Shown: in pieces, positions 60,301-64,000 of the stretch
Numbering within the stretch: position 1 is the first letter of the stretch
Layout of the letters: each line of letters opens with the position of its first letter
Origin: Lobosporangium transversale
Lineage: Eukaryota > Mortierellomycota > Mortierellomycetes > Mortierellales > Mortierellaceae
Direction of reading: 5' to 3'
Assembly (NCBI RefSeq): GCF_002105155.1
Contig: NW_019029048.1
Location: forward strand, 99,166-163,165
DNA: 64,000 nt
The notes under the pieces: model-generated
Told to the model about the DNA's origin: nothing
What the model saw: only the letters and a program-made list of their open reading frames with translations
Database searches by the model: none
Translations under genes and position numbers: made by a program

Positions 60301-61372
60301 TGGTGAAATTGCCCGTGGGCTCGAATACGAAAAATTCGATACCGCAGTTGATGTGTCCATTATGAATGATAATCGTAAGTATTTTTTAATAATATAAAAC
60401 ACGACAAGCGATGGGTGTCCATGAAAATTCCTTAGCTGTTGACACCACATATAATTTCTTTCTTTTTTTTGTAATTTCATAGATGCCACAGCGATATTTT
60501 CTATGCTCAATGGTGATAGGACTAACATTATGTGCCTCGAGTCCCCTTCCGTTAAGCTGAAGTGCGAATTTATAAACTGGATTGCCATAAGTGTCATGGA
60601 CCACGGAGGTATGGTTAATAGCATTCAAGGAATCAATGGCGGCTGAAAAATATTTATGTAGTTGCGTTGCTAATCTTATTCCCTTTTTACATTGCTGCTA
60701 TTTTTTGACGCTTTAGACGTGGAGAGCGACCATACTATTGATTCATCCAAGCCACATGGAGGGATAGGCTTTGATGCATTTATGGATTCCAAGAAACACC
60801 AGTCCGAAAACATCTCTGAGTATGCGACGGAACATGTAGAGTGTCCCTTATCAATACTTTATTTTTATCACAAATTTATTTACTCCTTTATTTCGCGATA
60901 AAACTAGGGATATGGATTTGTTGATTGATATGATTGATCTCCGTCTGGCACAACAAGAAGGCAAACTTCAAGCAAGCTATGCAAATATCCAGAACGTATC
61001 ACAGCAGATTGATATGTGTCTCGATAAGTTGAATAAATTGGATGATGGTGCTAAAGTGAGTACATTTGCAAGTCTTATATAATTGAATGCCGTGACTATG
61101 AATGAATAATCATTTTTACTGTACAATATGTGTATTAGAAATTGATGACCGCTATGCTACGAGCGATCGATAATCAAGAGATTCAGTTAGCCCTTAGGCC
61201 ATCACCTTCCACTGGCAAGACGTTAGCCGAAACTGTAAGACGCGAAGCTCAAGGATGTTAACGAGAGAATTGTGCTCTGCACGAAGATCATGGGCCGCTG
61301 CACGCTTTAATGTAGGTCTCTCTTTTTTTTCCGAAGCTTCGCTTTATCTGCTCTATGCAGGACACTAACTGC

Positions 61373-61417
<45 letters not shown>

Positions 61418-61547
61418 GCTGAATCGGCTTCGAGACGAAATCGGATTGGAACAGCGTTCAATTCGTCTGCTCCGTAAATACAAGATCATTATTGCAGCAT
61501 TCATTTTGATTTTTTTCCTCTGGCTTCTATACTATTCACCGTCTTGA
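57390..61547 (+). CDS. Unrecognised large Ser-rich protein with C-terminal membrane anchor
   Basis: I do not recognise the family. Exons that fit in phase: 57390-58353, 58506-60374, 60483-60608, 60717-60819, 60908-61055, 61139-61234, and a last exon 61419-61547. About 1,170 residues. The first 600 are Ser/Thr/Pro-rich and disordered, with basic patches (IKNRFRKLRRKQG, GRRKRRF, HRHHHGFLHSFHHRHRSRS). A more ordered region follows (VTWCLEALISPALKEARQ; FRVLGKNVEYKKLSLKLEP), then coiled coil (KEQQRLEQLQLQTAEIAKWKEM) and the conserved-looking FRQATFGLELYLGEIARGLEYE. The C-terminus is LNRLRDEIGLEQRS, basic residues, then a single helix (IIIAAFILIFFLWLLYY) and PS-stop: a tail anchor. The link between 61,234 and 61,419 is unresolved because two overlapping frames there both look coding. 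Confidence 0.7.
61373..61417. repeat. T25A20 homopolymer palindrome at a splice acceptor
   Basis: T25 (61,373-61,397) is directly followed by A20 (61,398-61,417) and then G|CTGAATCGG, the presumed acceptor of the last exon. It can fold into an uninterrupted T:A hairpin. Confidence 0.85.
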
Positions 61548-61859
61548 CCTGCAGTTCTGTGTCATATGTGATAAATAAATTGTGGTACGCCAAGGAGAAA
61601 ATAAATATTATCGCATTCAGATGAGTACCAAACTTTGAATGGCAACCAGGTTTGTATTATTACCATTGTTATTATTAACTGTATTACGTTCAAGGTGTGA
61701 GCATTATGGATAATAGAAGCGTTGTATATGAAGCAGCGCCATATAGTCTATGATAGGATGTATAATGCGTTCTCCTTCTCGTCCTCTTCCTTTCTTCTCC
61801 ACTCGCTGCCTGTTTATCTTCGCATGGTATATAGGTAAGGCTTTTTTATTTTATTTTTC

Positions 61860-62504
61860 TTAAATAAGAGCGACCAAGAAGGCACCAGAGCTGATAAGAG
61901 CGACGCGGCCGAAGTTCAAGCTCTGGAAGGCGGCGACAGCAGCACTAGGCTTGCTGCTAGCGGAAGGGGAAGCACCTCCAGGGCCAGTGGTAGTTGTGGA
62001 ATTGGAAAGAGTAATAACGGCTGCAGGGAAACCATCAGTCTTTCCGTTGGCGTCAGGGACGCTGGTCCAGTTGTTCCATTCGTTATTGACGCAATGCTGG
62101 TAGACCTTCCAGTAGAGAGGGCCTTCCTGAGTTGGTAACTTGAACTGCAATCCGAAATCTTCGTACATGTTATCTTGGGATTAGACCATTGGACCAGGTA
62201 ATAGAACCAACGTGGTATTGATGGTGCCCGTAGGTGTGGTGATGGGGGTATCGAGAGGTACCATGGAAATGGTAGTATTCCAAGGATAGAGAGGGCGGGG
62301 CTTAACTGAGGAAACACCCTTGGGGATTTCGACAATGACCAGGTTTGTAGCATTACCATCACAACCATGAGGGACACGAAAACTAGTCTGAAAGTAGGAC
62401 CCTGAGACAGCAGCTGAGGGTTGGCAGTAACATGGGCTTCGGCCAACGGGGGTGGCGAAGAGGATAGTTGAGATGGCAGCAGAGGCGACAGCAACGAACT
62501 TCAT
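61860..62504 (-). pseudogene. YcnI/DUF1775-like copper-binding-type surface protein, frame broken
   Basis: The family binds Cu(II) outside the cell through an N-terminal His of the mature protein. The start MKFVAVASAAISTILFA (62504) is a signal peptide. Family landmarks are present but spread over different frames: AEAHVTANPQ (mature His), GSYFQTSFRVPHGCDG, IPKGVSSVKPRP, ITWSNG, DNMYEDFGLQFKLP, GPLYWKVYQHC. A Ser/Thr-rich stalk and a hydrophobic GPI-type tail end at 61,860. The frame changes near 62,448-62,452 (C5 on the coding strand), 62,418-62,420 (CCC), about 62,207-62,212 and 62,177-62,179 (CCC). No intron of normal size explains them. Either this is a young pseudogene or the assembly has single-base errors at C runs. 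Confidence 0.72.
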
Positions 62505-62625
62505 GGTTGAAAAAAACTGATGTGATGTATTACAGTAAAGAGATATAGAAGACGGATATATGACTGAGGAAGTGGTAGCAAAATGTGGCACGACAGTAAA
62601 GAAAGAGAAAGCGGGAGAGGGACCA

Positions 62626-62632
62626 TTTTATA
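62626..62632 (-). promoter_or_regulatory. TATA box of the YcnI-like gene
   Basis: TATAAAA on the minus strand, 122 bp upstream of the ATG at 62504. The spacing is almost the same as in the surface-protein gene at 9.4-10.3 kb. Confidence 0.4.
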
Positions 62633-64000
62633 CTGAATCTATTGACGATGATGCTTTTTGCGATAGTAAACTAATTCTTGCATCTTCATTCCTTATCTAG
62701 TGCTGATAACCTTGGGAAAAATATATTAGTGGCCTTGTTGCTTCTGGATTGGCTCAAGCTCTACAACAAGAGTTTCTAAAGTGCTACATGTATTTGTTTT
62801 TGAATGTATAGGGCAACGGAAAACAAATAGAAGGCACGTTGTTTGTTTGTGTCAACGTCAAAATTTGTGTACCTCAAAGGAGACAAGGATTTGTCTCTTT
62901 GTCAAACCTTAAATAATACATTTACTCAGTCTGTCAACTCTCTTTATCAACTTGACAAATATAAACTATTGACACGGCCATGGTAGTACCTGAAAGTCCT
63001 CCTCCTTCCTCTACCCCTGTCTGCCAAAATTGGCCCTATACTTTATTTTGTTGTTCGAGCAACTCTTATAACTGTCGTTAGTGAATTCATATCGATACGT
63101 CCATAAGAGACAGATCAATAACTTGAACAATAACACCAATAGATCTCCTTCACACAGCTGACCATACAGTAAAAAGAAATTTTAATCGATGCGGGGTTTA
63201 CCATTAAGGATGTCATTTCATCAAAGGAAAGTAGAAAAAAGAAAAAACATCACAAAAAGCCTGTACATGTATGGGTTAAGGTACTGATGGGCGGTCGGTC
63301 CCGAGTCAGCGTTTTGACAGGTACATGAATATTCTTTTAAAGTTTGTCAAAAGTAAGTCAAAAATTAACCTATTGTGTTGTCTGGAAGATTCTTCCGCCA
63401 TACAAGTACAAGTACATGTATAATATTTTTATGTGCATGTACACGAACATGCTTACTGACTCGGGATAGGTATTTGACTTCCTTGACATTGTACTTTAAC
63501 ATTCTTTATAGATTGCTCTCTGGCTTAATCAGATCTCCCTTGGTTTAATGGGCCATCTATCTAAAAAGTTAATAGAATTATCAGAGCTAAACAGGGAAAT
63601 CCTTACAACAGATAGAAGGAAACATGCCATGATATATATATACATACGTGATAGGATGAACGACACTATTCAATTGCATATATCCCTAATAAAATCTAGA
63701 GGGTGTTTTAATCAATGGCCGTGTGATATCTTCGTGATATCTTCTCAAACAGTAAAGACAAAATGCGAGATGGCCTTGTAAAGAAATAAAATAAGTCAGT
63801 TCACTATGGATACGATGGATATACACAAATATATTCATTATACACGTGTCTTATTTCATCAATGATTGATCCATTTTAGTATCTAGTGCTAGAAGAAAGG
63901 AGTCATCTACGTTAATTTTGGCGAATACATTCATATTTTTACAGTTTTGTCATTGTTGTCAAAGGCTGTAAAAAAAAAGAAAAAATACTTTCCAAGCCTT
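62633..64000. other. Intergenic region to the window end
   Basis: 1.4 kb without a recognisable gene. It contains repeated short words of the type ACAAGTACATGTA (63,405-63,455) and several A/T runs. The YcnI-like gene's upstream region lies at its start. Nothing else supported. Confidence 0.5.

Overview
The window is nuclear DNA from a fungus. The gene set (Mlp1/TPR nucleoporin, Nbp2/Skb5-like SH3 protein, Scn1-like TatD protein, BRR2, ZFC3H1/Red1-type protein, GPI-anchored surface proteins), the short GTAAGT..AG introns, the AT-rich intergenic DNA and the many poly(A)/poly(T) runs fit an early-diverging fungus. A Mortierella-like mould is my best guess; that is inference, because there is no rRNA or marker in the window to prove it. 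Nine exons of the TPR gene, ten of the ZFC3H1 gene and the introns of most others were joined by hand from splice signals and reading phase.

Layout. 1-7.3 kb: TPR/Mlp1 (minus). 9.4-10.3 kb: secreted GPI-type protein (minus). 11.3-13.0 kb: MFS transporter (plus), convergent with an SH3 protein (13.3-14.5 kb, minus). 16.2-17.5 kb: F-box-like protein (minus). 17.5-21.9 kb: gene-poor, rich in long T runs. 21.9-28.5 kb: TatD-family protein, single-pass kelch-like receptor-type protein and membrane RING protein (all minus). 29.1-35.7 kb: BRR2, one uninterrupted 2,187-codon frame (minus). 36.4-39.3 kb: transposon cluster around a tRNA-Met gene. 39.5-47.5 kb: ZFC3H1/Red1-type protein (plus). 48.3-56.8 kb: a nearly full-length LINE (minus), broken in ORF1 and in the endonuclease, next to a tRNA-Arg gene. 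57.4-61.5 kb: unrecognised tail-anchored protein (plus). 61.9-62.5 kb: YcnI/DUF1775-type surface protein with several broken frames (minus).

The host genes are mostly core nuclear RNA biology: nuclear pore basket (TPR), U5 snRNP helicase (BRR2), and nuclear RNA surveillance (ZFC3H1/Red1). No operon-like cooperation is implied.

The most interesting part is the mobile-element ecology. A 5'-truncated LINE copy (37.2-39.1 kb) carries two copies of one 187-bp element in opposite orientation, 90 bp apart, each flanked by TGCA. Removing both restores an uninterrupted LINE C-terminal frame. The large LINE carries a 669-bp tRNA-headed SINE in ORF1, bounded by a perfect 20-bp target duplication. LINE and SINE share sequence at both ends. 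Both LINE insertions begin about 100 bp upstream of a tRNA gene, in the same divergent configuration. A separate 610-bp element with perfect 22-bp terminal inverted repeats is built from an array of TTTGGCAGCC hairpins.
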